A program made the position numbers and the translations under genes. DNA of 64,000 bases from Fulvia fulva (Eukaryota > Ascomycota > Dothideomycetes > Mycosphaerellales > Mycosphaerellaceae). Below the pieces are notes generated by a model. It was not told the origin of the DNA. It searched no databases and saw only the letters and a list, made by a program, of their open reading frames with translations. Positions 33,251 to 45,066 of the stretch are shown here, in pieces. Location of the stretch: positions 2,108,001 through 2,172,000 of the forward strand of contig NC_063019.1 of assembly GCF_020509005.1 (NCBI RefSeq), read 5' to 3'. Within the stretch, counting starts at the first letter, position 1, and every line of letters begins with the position of its first letter.

Positions 33251-34499
33251 ATATCGACTATACTTAGAGAGTAGAGGAGAGAGCTAATAATAGAAGTACG
33301 GAGCCTCTCCTAGACCTCTTATAAGAACGAGGAGGATGCTATAGGTAGCGATTAGTAGAAGTCGAACTATTTGGACTACGAAACTAACTATAATAGTTCA
33401 CGAAGACATACTAACAAACACTCGAAGAACTCCTAGAAGAAAGGGAGTACCTCGACGATATATTCGACTAGATCGATACCTAGATATATCTCGACGGAGA
33501 CAATATTAATCTCGTAGCTATACGAGAACACGGCGAACTCTACGTACGATAGTAGGAAGTTACGAACGAGATCAATAAGCGAGAAAAACGAGAGTTTAGT
33601 ATAATAGTACGAAGAGTCGACTACGAGATCGAATCCGAATCTCGAAATAGTTATAGAAGCCTTTATTAGCGATTCTGTTACTAAGACTCGTACTAAGTTC
33701 ACTACTCCGTAAAGATAGGAGTAGGGTATTGGCCTTAGTAACCGCGAGGAGCCCTAGGAGCGACGTATAGGTAGGACGCTACGCTCTAGGAAGTAGATAT
33801 CGACAAATCCTACTTCGACGACGAAGACAAAGAGAACTAGGACCTAGGATAGAATAGATCGTAGTCACTAGAACTATAGAAAGAAAGTCAAGAAACTACC
33901 GGGCTAGATATAATCGAAGAATACTAGGATCTAGAAGAATTAAGCGAAGAAGATTCCTCCGAAGGAGAAGAGAGCGATACTAACGAGATAAACGAACAAC
34001 TTACCTTCACCGTAGACGCGCTAAGGAAGCTCTACGACATAATTATCTATTTATAAAGAAGGCGCGAGGAATTCCTACTACGAATAGGTAAATAACGACT
34101 ACTTAACCCCTACGAGTTTAATAAGACACTCGATATATTACGAAGTATAGTCTAGGACTACCTAACTATTAACTCCTAAGAAAACCTCGCTATAGTCGTT
34201 ACCGAGAGACTACCGATAGGAAGCCGAATAATAGGACTAGGATACCTTATACCGTTAGGAACATTTATATCGGACGAATTACGACACGCCGTATAATACG
34301 TACGATCTCTCTACTTAGAAATATAGAAGATCTAGGAACGTTACCGAATATAGATATAGATATAGAAAGGCTAGCGTAAGGTTTAAGCGGAGGCCTTAAG
34401 ATACGAAGTACGACGTTCTATATACGAATAGGGAAAAGGATCAACTCCCTAGGAATAAGCGACCGAAGGGAGTTATACGACACGGAAAAGGCTTAAGTA

Positions 34500-35987
34500 T
34501 TAACTATAGTATTTCGAACGAAGATTATTATTAACGGGCATCGAATATATACTATAATAGATTCCGGAGCGAGCGGGAATTTTGCCTCTAAATTATTTAT
34601 TATAAGATACGGGCTAGCTACCCGTAGAAAGAAAGAGAGTTATAAATTAATCGCGGTAGACGGATTATCCTTACCTAGTATAGAGCGCGAGACGATACCG
34701 CTACTACTTACTATCTAATAGTACTACGAGGAAATCACCTTAGATATTACTAATATAGCTAGTTATAACACCGTACTTAGGATGCCTTAGTTAAGAAAGT
34801 ACAACCTAGTAATCTACTAGAGAAGAGGAGTACTTAGATTTAAGTAATACGATTACGTTATCGCGATTAAACCTACGTAGCGGTAGCGTTCGCTAGTAGA
34901 TAAGGTAAGATAACTAAACAGAATATAGCTTATACCGACTAGAAGGACAGGAGAACTACCTTCGACTAGGATAGACACCGACTTAGGGTAGTTAGGTCAC
35001 GAGATCACCGGAACGGATAGAAGTAACGTACTATTAAGAATGTCTACTTCGGAACTAGATATTCCTCTAGTATATCGTAGATAGTCACGACTATTTAGAG
35101 AAGAGGAAGGTAAGGACGCCTTACCTAAGCACGTACTATAGGATTATAAGATATATATTTAGCTAGGAAAAGAGCCTCTATAGGGACCCCTATACTAAAT
35201 GTCCGAAAAAGAGCTCGAAACCTTACGAGAATAGCTAAAGGAGAAGCTAGCTAAAGGATAGATACGACGATCCACCTTAAGCGTAGGAACTCTATATATG
35301 TTCGTTCTAAAACTAAATGAGAAACTACGACTCGTATAAGACTACCGAAAGTTAAACGAGATCACGATTAAGAACCGATACCCGCTACCTAATATCGAAG
35401 AAGTATAAGACAGATTAACCGGATTAGACTAGTACATAAAGATTAACCTACGAGATGCCTTCTACGCTATACGGATAGTAGAAGGAGAGGAGTGGAAAAC
35501 CGCTTTTAGAACACGATACGGACTTTACGAATTCTTAGTTATACCTATAGGACTGACTAACGTACCCGTATCCTACTAGGACCTTATTAACGAAACACTT
35601 AGAGACCTACTCGACGTATACGTTATCGCTTATATAGACGACATACTAGTCTATACTAAAGGATCCCTCTAGGAACACGTTAAGTAAGTCTAAGACGTCT
35701 TCGAACGACTTACGAAGTTAGGATTTAAGACGGTACCGGAGAAATACAAATTCTATAAGAAAGAAGTCAAGTTCTTAGGCTTTATTATTAGTACGATAGG
35801 AATCACGATTAATCCTACTAAGACATAGTTAATTAGGGAATGGCTAGAACTAAAGACAGTTAAGGAAGTATAATCGTTCCTTAGACTCGCTAACTATAAC
35901 CGGAAATTTATTAAGGACTACTTAAAGACAGTAGTACCTATAACGACCCTTATACGAAAGGACGTTATATAGAAATAGGGAAAGGAG
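34500..35987 (+). pseudogene. Gypsy A pol remnant: protease and reverse transcriptase
   Basis: Shows the aspartic protease site IDSGASGNF near 34558-34590 and the reverse transcriptase core AYIDDILVY at 35628-35654. Stops are frequent. The segment stops at the AGGAG target duplication (35983-35987) where Copia E inserted. Confidence 0.75.
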
Positions 35988-36222
35988 TGTTGAACAGGTA
36001 CGGGTGGATGGCAGCGGAGTGGAGTAAGAGATCAATCTTCAACTGACTAATAGCACGAGCATGCAGCAATATATCAGGAACCAATATGTTGATTGTGTTG
36101 GATGTCTATCTAAGCTAAAGGGGAGAGAAGGTATCTCCCTACAAGCTGAGTCATCGTGGATGCCTCAGGCTGCCAGATCACTTCCTGATTGTTGACTCCC
36201 TTTGAGATGCTACATCTTAACA
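35988..36222 (-). repeat. Copia E 3' LTR (left, 235 bp)
   Basis: TG...CA termini (TGTTAAGATG to CTGTTCAACA in element orientation), identical by eye to 41368-41602. Confidence 0.95.
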
Positions 36223-36287
36223 CTCCCACTCATCTCGTATGGGAGGTTACAGTCTGCTCACTTCCTGTCAATAGTACTTGGACCTTT

Positions 36288-39200
36288 TTATGACAGGTTC
36301 AGCTGGCTTACAAACCTCTGGAAGTGTGGACCAGTCTTTGGTTTTGTAAACCCGTCTGCAACCATCTCAGAGGTTGGGGTGTACTCAACAGCAATAAGCC
36401 TCCTCCACCAAAGTTTCCTAACAGCGTTATAGGCAATGTCAATGTGCTTCGACTTGTCATGAACATGTGCATCTTTCACTAGGGTGAGGGCAGCTTGATT
36501 GTCACCTCTTAATTGGACTGGTCTCAAATTTGATACAGTCTCCTGGTTTCCAGTGATTCTTGGTTGATGGGAACAGTCTCCCACTAACTCTGGACAATCC
36601 ATTTCCCTTAGCAGTGAAGCTAGGAATTGGGACTGCTTCGCACATGCATTCATGGCCATGTATTCAGCCTCCATTGTGGATGTTGCTACAGACTTTTGCT
36701 TCTTGCTCATCCAAGAAACTGGTGCCCCACAGAGGAAGAAGACATACCCAAGGATTGAGACTCTGTCTGCTTTGTCCATTGCATAATCAGAATCACAGTA
36801 TCCAATAAGGTGTCCTTTTCCAGACTTTGAGAACTGAAGTCCTAGATCAGGGTATGATCTTAGGTACCTAGTGATCTTCTTCAAAGCCTTCATGTGGTAG
36901 GTGGATGGGTCACTCACAAATGAGCTCATCCTTCCTAGGGCAAAAGCAATGTCTGGCCTTGTGATTGTTGCTGGCCACATCCAAGTACCATTAATACTCT
37001 GGTACTCTGCCTTGTCACACCTCTCATCCATGTGGCTTGAAGGTTTGAGGGCCTCATAGCTGTCCATGGGTGAGTGTGTAGGTGCTGCCTTCTTATGGTT
37101 CATTCCCATCTTGGCTAGGCTGTCCCTAACAAAGTGTCCTTGGTCAAGTTTCAGGATTCCTCTCTTCCTGTCCCTTGTGACTCTCATGCCAAGGATCTTC
37201 TCAGGTTCACCTAGATCTTTGATCTTGAAGATCTTGCCAAGTTCTCTTTTGAACCAGAGAACATCTGTCAACTTTGGTGCAGCAATTGGAATGTCATCCA
37301 CATGTATAAGGATTATGATCTCCCTCTTCTTATGGATAAGTAGGCATGGATCCACTTCTGACTGTGTGAATCCAATCTCTCTGAGCTTTGACACACAGAG
37401 TTGATTCCAATCTCTAGCTGCTTGCTTAAGTCCATACAAGCTTTTGAGGATTTTGAACACCATGTTTGGTGGAAGCTCAACTCCTGGTGGTGGTAACATG
37501 AAGATGTCTTCATGGAGGGTGCTTTCTGTGAATGCATTGTTCACATCCACTTGGTGAAGATGAAGATCCTTCTTACACACAATAGCCATAAACACCCTAA
37601 GGGTGTCCTGTCTTACTGTAGGTGCAAATGTCTCCATAAAGTCAACACCAAACTTCTGTGAGAAGCCCCTTGCAACTAGTCTAGCCTTGAACTTTTCAAT
37701 AGCTCCACTAATGCTTCTCTTAATATCAAAGACCCATCTTGATGTAACCAGATTTGCTCCTTTTGGTGGAACAGAATTTTCCCAGGTGTTGTTACTCTGT
37801 AGAGCATCTAGTTCCTTTTGGATTGCTTCCTTCCAAAGATGTCCCCATTTCTTGTCATTCACAGCATCCTTGTAGGATTTTGGAATTGGGACCTCTTGCT
37901 TGTATGCAATGGCTTCTACAGTTGCTGCAAAGGCCATTTCCTCAACTTCTTCCAGGAATTCGCTATCCCATGGTATTGAACTGTCCACTGATTGCATGGC
38001 TGCAAAGAAAGCTTGGTGAAAAGCAGCAAGGTTCTCTGAGAGGTCCATTGCTTCTCCCACTTCAGTGGTTAGTTCGGGCTTAGGGACCATGGATCTTGGG
38101 GCTTTCTGTTTCATGTCATAGCCCTCAACATCATAGTCAGCCTTTCTCTTTCCAAGGGATGATTTAGGGACCGTCACTTGTGACCTAGTAACGTCTATTT
38201 CCTGGGGATCTAGGGAGCTTCTCTCAATTGGCTGATCGATTTTCTGAAATTCCCCTACGTTCTCCGGAGGCTGGGGAAGTTGCACAAACAGCTTTCTCGG
38301 CTGAGCGACTTTAGGGCTCTCAATTGGCTGATCTATTTCGGGGGGGCTCTGATGGACGCCTGAATGGTAGGTAGATTGTCCTAAGGATACGTTCTTCCTC
38401 GGCCTTCCTAAGGGCTTCCTAGCTGGTGCACTGCTTGGTAGATTCAATGTTGGAACATTGAGACCCATATCACCTCCAGGCTGGTCCTCAAAGAAGTCTG
38501 CATGTGTGTGTTGTTTAACAGCTCTCATGTCTGGTTCCCAAAAGAGCCAGGCTTTAGCTGTGTTTTCAACATACCCAATAAACACTGCTTCTTTACCCCT
38601 ATTCATTAGCTTGTCACTTCTTGCCCATTGAGGTTGGGATCTTGTGTCCATATAGACAACAGCTTTGCATCCCCAAACTTTCAAATGGTTGATGGTCGGT
38701 TTGATACCATCAAAAGCCTCATCTGGTGAAACCTTGAACCCATCGTAATCTGGGCCATTTGGCAGTTTGTTCCTCATATAAGTTTGGGCCTCTAGTGCTT
38801 CAGGCCAAAATTCAACCGGCATTTTAGCCTCTTCAAGCATTGCCCTTATAGAGTCCTCTGAGGTTTGTATTGACCTCTCAACTGGTCCATTCTGTAGAGA
38901 GTTGTATGCCTCAGTCGGCTCGAGCCCAATCCCCAAATCCTTCTCCCACTGCTTCACTAATGCAATAAGTTCTTTTGCATTGTCAAGTCTTACTGCTTTC
39001 AGCTGCGCTGATGATTTCCTCTCTGCTTTGATCTTCCAGTTCTGGAGAGCAACTGGAGCATCTTCTCTTTTCCTAAGAGGAAAGGTCCACTTCTTCCTAG
39101 AGAAGTTGTCAACAATCTCAAGCCAGTATTTGAATCCTAGTCTTGAGATTGGTAGTGGGCCACATATGTCAATAGATACAAGGGCAAGTCTTTCAGGTCT

Positions 39201-40919
39201 TCTCTCTGTAACTTTGCCTTTGTACTTCTTCATCTTTGCTATTGAGCATACTCTGCACTGGTGAAAGCCATCCTTAGGGATAGGAATGGGTTCTTTCAAG
39301 TCTGTTACCTTGTGAAGATTCTGGAGCAAATTCTTCCCAAAGTGTGCAAATCTTCTATGCCAAAGCTCCCACTGCTTCAGGTCGGTCTCTGATTGAGCAG
39401 TCACAAAGGCATTCTCCATTGGTGGTGCACATGATGAGTAATGTGCCCGTTCTTGTAGGAGAGGAGAAATCTCATCAATGAATGGAACCCCCCCAAGGAG
39501 CTTTGTCTGGACAACAGTCTCACCAGAGGGGGAAACAAGAGAAAATGATGGAGGTTGCACACCAAACTGCTTGCTAAACTGGTTCCATGAAACCAGGTTC
39601 ACTCCTAGCTTGGGTACAAGCAGGACATCTTCCAAAACAACTTTTCTGCCAGCTCTCCCACTCATCTCTGCATTCCCAATATGAGTGGCCAATAAAAACC
39701 CACCTCCCACTTTGATCCATTTCTTCCTTGTCAAGGGAGTCATAGATCTAAAGAGGCAGCTTTGGTCAGTCATATGGGATGAAGCACAGGAGTCAAGTAA
39801 CCACTCTGACGAGGGGAACTTGCCTTGGACTTCTGCAGTTGAGTGAGCCACTTCATCATACTCATCATCATCAGACATTGTCTCTGGGGATGAGCTGCAT
39901 GGTGACTCTTGGGCGGAGAAACCTTTTCCAGTCTTCTTTGCTTTAGAGGTATAAGACTGGGCCTGGTTCTTCTGGAGTGACAGCATGTCAGAGCTGAGTT
40001 TCTTCACCATTTTCTTAAGTTCTTCCATAGAGGACTTCTCTCTTGGTGTCCTCCTTGAAGTGGGTGGTGGAGTTCTCTTCTTCTTGACATGTGTTGTATT
40101 CTGGGAAGATGGTGGTTGGGAATGAGATCTAAGGACCTTTCTTGCCTCAGGCAAACTAGGGCAGTCCTTGATCAGATGATCCTTCTCACAGAGAAGGCAG
40201 GAGAGTGGTCTTGCTAGACCTGAGGGCTTGACCCAGGTGGCTGCCATGCCATACTCAGCCTTAGAGGGATCCAACCTGGCTTCTTGAGCTTCAAGGATCT
40301 TTAAGGTCCTTTCATGATCCATCTTTGGCTGAGCCATGATAGTATCCCTGGCTACATGGTAGTCAGGTGGCAGTGAGCTTAAGAGCTGGGTCATCCTCAC
40401 ATCAGCTTTCCTGTAATGCTGACCCTCTGGGTCAACATCAGCAATCCTTTTTCCAAGAGAAACCAGGTGTGTCCATGCAGATCTGATGGTGAACTCTTCA
40501 CTCATCTCAAAGGTCACAAATTGCTTTGTGAGCTCATGTGCATGGGTTGGTAGCACCTGGCTATACTTGTTCCAGAGATACACCCACTTCTCAGCAGCTC
40601 TTCCAGATTCACATGAGCCCTCAAGCTCAAATTCATCTTCTTCTGTGATCCTACTAAGGATACTGAAGTTGCATACTGCATTGTGTCTTGTCCATGTTGG
40701 CGTATTGAGGATCTCTTTGGTTGTAGCCTCTTCTTGGAGTTTCAGAGTCTTGCCCTTGATGTTGTCAAAAGACACTTCCATTAGGTCATCAATTGCAAAG
40801 AATGCTGATTGGCTCTCCATCTTGTATCTCTGAAGATTGAACCATCTCTTCCAATTGTCCCTCCCAAGAATTGGGATTTTGCCTCCCTTCTCCTCTGTCT
40901 TCTCTTGGTATGAATCCAT
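36288..40919 (-). CDS. Copia E Gag-Pol polyprotein
   Basis: Single 1,543-aa polyprotein from ATG 40919 to TAA 36290-36288; the frame reaches back to 40943 only through a TTG. Order is protease-integrase-reverse transcriptase-RNase H, diagnostic of Copia. Gag (UBN2-type, 1-235) is followed by zinc knuckle CLLCEKDHLIKDC at 241-253. Protease: WLLDSCASSHMT. Integrase: H-H-C-C finger (HRRFAHFG...CRVCSIAK) and core residues in VSIDICGPLP, VRLDNAKEL, NGPVERSIQ. A basic Pro-rich linker follows. Reverse transcriptase: SRWVFDIKR, KARLVARGF and active site HVDD near 1206-1209. RNase H: GYCDSDYAMD, MEAEYMA, LRGDNQAAL and SKHIDIAYN. All key acidic residues are present. Confidence 0.96.
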   Translation of the reverse strand: MDSYQEKTEEKGGKIPILGRDNWKRWFNLQRYKMESQSAFFAIDDLMEVSFDNIKGKTLKLQEEATTKEILNTPTWTRHNAVCNFSILSRITEEDEFELEGSCESGRAAEKWVYLWNKYSQVLPTHAHELTKQFVTFEMSEEFTIRSAWTHLVSLGKRIADVDPEGQHYRKADVRMTQLLSSLPPDYHVARDTIMAQPKMDHERTLKILEAQEARLDPSKAEYGMAATWVKPSGLARPLSCLLCEKDHLIKDCPSLPEARKVLRSHSQPPSSQNTTHVKKKRTPPPTSRRTPREKSSMEELKKMVKKLSSDMLSLQKNQAQSYTSKAKKTGKGFSAQESPCSSSPETMSDDDEYDEVAHSTAEVQGKFPSSEWLLDSCASSHMTDQSCLFRSMTPLTRKKWIKVGGGFLLATHIGNAEMSGRAGRKVVLEDVLLVPKLGVNLVSWNQFSKQFGVQPPSFSLVSPSGETVVQTKLLGGVPFIDEISPLLQERAHYSSCAPPMENAFVTAQSETDLKQWELWHRRFAHFGKNLLQNLHKVTDLKEPIPIPKDGFHQCRVCSIAKMKKYKGKVTERRPERLALVSIDICGPLPISRLGFKYWLEIVDNFSRKKWTFPLRKREDAPVALQNWKIKAERKSSAQLKAVRLDNAKELIALVKQWEKDLGIGLEPTEAYNSLQNGPVERSIQTSEDSIRAMLEEAKMPVEFWPEALEAQTYMRNKLPNGPDYDGFKVSPDEAFDGIKPTINHLKVWGCKAVVYMDTRSQPQWARSDKLMNRGKEAVFIGYVENTAKAWLFWEPDMRAVKQHTHADFFEDQPGGDMGLNVPTLNLPSSAPARKPLGRPRKNVSLGQSTYHSGVHQSPPEIDQPIESPKVAQPRKLFVQLPQPPENVGEFQKIDQPIERSSLDPQEIDVTRSQVTVPKSSLGKRKADYDVEGYDMKQKAPRSMVPKPELTTEVGEAMDLSENLAAFHQAFFAAMQSVDSSIPWDSEFLEEVEEMAFAATVEAIAYKQEVPIPKSYKDAVNDKKWGHLWKEAIQKELDALQSNNTWENSVPPKGANLVTSRWVFDIKRSISGAIEKFKARLVARGFSQKFGVDFMETFAPTVRQDTLRVFMAIVCKKDLHLHQVDVNNAFTESTLHEDIFMLPPPGVELPPNMVFKILKSLYGLKQAARDWNQLCVSKLREIGFTQSEVDPCLLIHKKREIIILIHVDDIPIAAPKLTDVLWFKRELGKIFKIKDLGEPEKILGMRVTRDRKRGILKLDQGHFVRDSLAKMGMNHKKAAPTHSPMDSYEALKPSSHMDERCDKAEYQSINGTWMWPATITRPDIAFALGRMSSFVSDPSTYHMKALKKITRYLRSYPDLGLQFSKSGKGHLIGYCDSDYAMDKADRVSILGYVFFLCGAPVSWMSKKQKSVATSTMEAEYMAMNACAKQSQFLASLLREMDCPELVGDCSHQPRITGNQETVSNLRPVQLRGDNQAALTLVKDAHVHDKSKHIDIAYNAVRKLWWRRLIAVEYTPTSEMVADGFTKPKTGPHFQRFVSQLNLS

Positions 40920-41349
40920 AATAAATTGGATGTAATGAAACAAGGTGTGTATGTTCCAAGGTGGTGGCTCAGATCCTGCTGAGGCTTCTGGTGTAGAATG
41001 GGAAAGTTCGTAGGTGTGGATACCAAGGCCTGCTTGGTAAAGTAAAGAAGGAGCGGTGTGAGGTCTCGGGGCTAGGACACAGGTCTGTCTCTCCTAGCAG
41101 AGCTTCAAATGACTTACTTGAAGTCCTTCTTGATAGTATCTCGATGCAGTTCTGCCTACAGAGTATCTTCAAGGTATTGGCTTTGAGTAAGCCGCACAGA
41201 GTCCTTGTCTGGGTTACCTATCACTTAGTATCGAACTAAGCTCCTTGATAGGATAGACGGGGTAGACTTCTGATTCCCAGATGTTTTCTGCTACGATAGC
41301 AAGGGATACAAGTAACCTGTACTGATATAGGTTGCTCTTATTCCTGCAC

Positions 41350-41367
41350 AAACCCGGGCTCATAACC
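41350..41367 (-). promoter_or_regulatory. Copia E primer-binding site, half-tRNA(iMet) type
   Basis: Directly after the 5' LTR the element reads GGTTATGAGCCCGGG. Its complement, CCCGGGCTCATAACC, matches the anticodon stem-loop of initiator tRNA-Met (CAU anticodon) and not the tRNA 3' end. Known for Drosophila copia and Ty5: the primer is a tRNA cut in the anticodon loop. Confidence 0.7.
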
Positions 41368-41602
41368 TGTTGAACAGGTACGGGTGGATGGCAGCGGAGT
41401 GGAGTAAGAGATCAATCTTCAACTGACTAATAGCACGAGCATGCAGCAATATATCAGGAACCAATATGTTGATTGTGTTGGATGTCTATCTAAGCTAAAG
41501 GGGAGAGAAGGTATCTCCCTACAAGCTGAGTCATCGTGGATGCCTCAGGCTGCCAGATCACTTCCTGATTGTTGACTCCCTTTGAGATGCTACATCTTAA
41601 CA
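41368..41602 (-). repeat. Copia E 5' LTR (right, 235 bp)
   Basis: Partner of the left LTR, bordered on the right by the second AGGAG and Gypsy A pol sequence. Confidence 0.95.
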
Positions 41603-43560
41603 AGGAGCAATATAAAGCGTTCACGAAACTTAAGGAACAATACGCTTTAGCCCCTACGCTTCGACTATTCGATAGTAGTAAAGAAGTCTATATCGAGACC
41701 GACGCGTCCGATATAGCAATCGGCGTATATCTTATATAGACATACAATAGGAAACGATACCTAGTGGCCTATTACTCCCGGAAAATGACTATAGCGGAAC
41801 GGAACTACGACATCTATAACAAAGAGCTTCTAGCTATTATTACTACTATATAATATTAGAGAGTATACGTCGAGGGCCTACCGAAGTTAACGATTCTTTT
41901 AGACTATAAGAATCTTACGTACTTCACGATAATAAAAGAACTTACCCGAAGACAAGCCCGCTTATCGGAACTATTAGGACAGTATAAGTTCGAGATTAAG
42001 TATACTCTAGGAATAGAGAATAGCCGCGTAGATACGTTAAGCTAAAGAAGCGACTATATAGAAGGAAAAGAACTAGTATAATATAAGATACTTAAAACGA
42101 ACCCCGACGGAAGTCTTAGTACTAATATAAGAGAGTTCAATAATATCGTACGAATCCTAAGCGATAAGGAAGAACAGTTCCCTATATCGTAAGGAAAGTA
42201 CTAAGTACTAAAGGACCGAGAAGAAGAATATATTCGACAATATTACGACGAACTAATCTACGGACATCCTAGAACTTCGAAGACAATTAACCTAATATAA
42301 CGTAGCTTCTTATTTCAATAGATAAGACAGAAGGTGTTACGCTATATTAAGTAATACGTATACTACTAACGAAACAAGGCTACACGACACGCTAAATACG
42401 GTCACCTATAGTTTAGGACACTACTAACAAAACTATAGGACGAAGTTATAATAGACTTTATTAAGAAACTCCTACTATCCGAAGATTAGGTCACCGGACA
42501 AATATACGACATAATACTAGTTATAGTCGACAGACTTACAAAATACGTATACTTTATTCCTATATCGGAAATATATACTATAGAGCAGCTCGGATACCTC
42601 GTACTAGATAGATTGATCCGATACTACGGATTCCCGGAGATATTTATTACGGATAGAGATAAGCTCTTTATATTAAATTACTAGAAGATACTTATAGGAA
42701 CGATCGGAATCAAGTACAAGTTGTCAATAGTATACTATCTAGAGACAGATAGGCAAACGGAAAGAACGAACTAGACACTTAAATAATATCTACGGCACTA
42801 TATTAACTACGTACAAGATAACTAGGTCTTACTACTACTAGTAGCGTAGATTGTACTAAACAACTACAAATTAGAGACAACTTCTATAATACCGTTCTTC
42901 GCGAACTTTAGAAAAGATCCTAACTTATTTAGAACACCTAGATCCTACCTATAAGCCGAAAGAGCTATCGTGACGACGGAGACTCTTAAGGAAGTCTATA
43001 AAGAGGCAACGAAGGCGATTATAGATATATAACAAAAATTGTCTTAATAACGGCAAGACATAAGAAAAATGGTACCTCTACTAAAAAAGGGGGATAAGGT
43101 CTATCTCCTTATAAAGAACTTCAAGACAAGGAGAAAGACCAAAAAACTAGATTACGTTAAGGTCGGACCATTTTTTATCGACAAAGTTATAGGACTAGTT
43201 AACTACCGACTATAACTACTACCTAACGCCAAAATCTACCTAGTCTTCTACATCTCTAAGCTAGAACCCGTAGACGCTATAACATCTTACTAAGAGAACT
43301 TCTACTTTGAACCGGAAGTAGAAAACGAATTCGAAGTCGAAAAGATCCTAGACAAGAAGGGTTAGAGATACCTTGTTAAGTAGAAAGGATACGATAACTC
43401 GGAAAATACCTAGGAACTAAAACCTAACCTACGAAACTATTAACAAAAAATACAAGAATTCGAGCACTAACACTTACCTATCTACTACCTTCGGACACGG
43501 CGTTCCTACCGGAGAGACTAGAGAAGTCAATCACGTTATTAACAAAATCAATCGAGGACT
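41603..43560 (+). pseudogene. Gypsy A pol remnant: RNase H, integrase and chromodomain
   Basis: Resumes pol after Copia E, starting with the second AGGAG copy. RNase H-like residues (YIETDASDIAIG, near 41690), integrase core pieces (ITDRDKLF near 42650, TDRQTER near 42745) and a chromodomain remnant (EFEVEKILDKKG near 43330) are visible between stops. Classed as a chromovirus by the last feature. Confidence 0.75.
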
Positions 43561-44059
43561 ATACCGTAGGAGAGAGGCCGACAGTTACATCCGCCGTAGG
43601 ATAATCAATATTCGCAATTTTGCTAGAAGCCTCTATCTCCGCCTCTAGACACTACGCCTTCTTACGCGCGCGCTCTTTAGCTTAGCGAAGTATCGCCTTG
43701 TCCCGTATAAGTCGCGCTAGAACCTCTACGAGCTCCTCCTTATCCTTCTCGACCTTCTTTCGATACTCTTCTCGAGTCTTATTAAGAGACTCCTAGGAAA
43801 GGTTAACGTATTTCCGACCCCGACGAACGTACTCCGAGTAACGAAGACGAAAACTACCCTCTATAGCAATATAAGAGAATCCGTTAAAGAAACAATAATC
43901 GTACGCGAGATCTACTAGACAGCCGAGTTCGTTAATTTCTTTCGCGAGCCGGAGACGATTCTTAGAAGAAGAAGACGACATCGTTACCTACCTACGATAA
44001 GGAGACATTATATCATCTTGTATAAGCTTCGGGACAAAGCTAGGCTAGAAGGGGGATAG

Positions 44060-44453
44060 TGTTACGGTTCGGATAGAGCCACGACGATATATACGGCCGT
44101 TAGCCGGCGGGATCACGTACGCTATACGAGATCACTCGCTTACTAGTGACTCGGTAATTCGAGGTCACTCGCTTACTAGTAACTTAGTAATTCGAGGTAC
44201 TAAGGAGCGAGTCTCCTTTATATTTAGGAACGCTAAGAATCCTTTATAGCTTCGAGGCGTTTAACTTACTATTTAATATTACTATTTAGAATATACTATA
44301 ACCTAGCCTCTACCTTACTACTACTTAGTCTTTATAAGATAAGACAGCTACTACTTTATCACTTTCCCTTACCTTCTATCGGCTACGAGACAAAACCCGA
44401 TTGAGCTTAGTCTTCTGATCTTATAATATTATTAGGTTATACTAAACCTAATA
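44060..44453 (+). repeat. Gypsy A 3' LTR, 394 bp
   Basis: Uninterrupted LTR beginning TGTTACGG and ending CTAATA, flanked on the right by GATAC. It is preceded by a purine-rich stretch (AGAAGGGGGATAG) that suits a polypurine tract. Confidence 0.85.
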
Positions 44454-45066
44454 GATACCTATTATAAACCCTATCTCGTCGAAGTTGTAGATGTCCTAGT
44501 TAAGGATACTATACTTCTCCTTTATATTACGTATAAGTAAGAACTACTTCTTAATAATGTCTAGATCTTCTATTAGGGCTCGCTAACGATCGTATCTACG
44601 TATTATACAAACCTTTAGCTCACGATACCGCCTAATAAACCTGTCTATCTAATTGAGACTAGCGGGCTCAAGACCCTTCTCTTATAGTAACAAATCGGCT
44701 ATGACTCGTACACTAGCCTTTAATAGCGGGAAATCTCTAAGATCTAGCTCGAGTATATACTTAAGTATCACCCTCTCTTCTAGCTCTATAAGCTTCTTTA
44801 AATTAGGCTCGTAGTCACTCCGAGGAGGTCGTCTATTCAATCGATACCCTAGTATAGTTCGAGACGCGTCGTATACCTTTATAGTAAGTCGATTTGTAAT
44901 TGTCGCGTCGCGTTTCGTAGCCTAGATAGCTAAGGTCAGTTTGGCCTCGTTTAAAGAGAATATACGCTATAATAGTAGTTATATAGCTATATCTATAGAA
45001 GTGGTACAGTTCTTAGTAAAAGTAGCCCGCTTAGTAGTATAGCCCGCTCGGTAGTAAAGTACGTTA

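Larger units (their letters stand above)
35988..41602 (-). mobile_element. Ty1/Copia element E, intact young copy, 5,615 bp
   Basis: Complete element on -, inserted in the pol region of Gypsy A with AGGAG duplicated on both sides (35983-35987, 41603-41607). LTRs of 235 bp (35988-36222 and 41368-41602) read as identical. One unbroken Gag-Pol frame lies between them, with a polypurine tract (GAGTGGGAG) beside the 3' LTR and a half-tRNA primer site beside the 5' LTR. Composition is normal and no RIP is visible, so it is potentially active. Confidence 0.96.
20669..44453 (+). mobile_element. Ty3/Gypsy chromovirus A, RIP-degraded, carrying three nested insertions
   Basis: LTR retrotransposon on +. 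Its own sequence is 5' LTR (three pieces), gag and pol remnants, and a 3' LTR at 44060-44453. Nested inside are Gypsy B and LINE C1 (both in the 5' LTR) and Copia E (in pol). LTRs begin TGTTACGG (mutated to TATTACGG at the 5' end) and end CTAATA, consistent with TG...CA changed by RIP. Protease (IDSGASGNF), reverse transcriptase (AYIDDILVY), integrase and chromodomain remnants are readable, but all frames are full of stops. Confidence 0.88.
20142..45064 (-). mobile_element. Fot1/pogo DNA transposon copy 2, split by Gypsy A
   Basis: The left part (20142-20668) and right part (44459-45064) align to the two ends of pogo copy 1, including the terminal inverted repeats and flanking TA (20140-20141, 45065-45066). 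The left part also lacks the middle of the transposase: near 20580 the sequence jumps from the segment equivalent to about 18415 to that equivalent to about 19153. The split is made by Gypsy A, whose 5-bp target duplication reads AATAC at 20664-20668 and GATAC at 44454-44458; in copy 1 the uncut site reads GACAC. Differences among the three fit CpA/TpG to TpA mutation. Confidence 0.82.

Noticed and set aside
33433..33702. 89-aa open frame on - within Gypsy A
   Set aside because: Lies opposite the decayed + strand coding region; a shadow frame created by RIP composition.
43793..43981. 62-aa open frame on - between Gypsy A pol and its 3' LTR
   Set aside because: Short, TpA-biased, no domain; probably element non-coding DNA.
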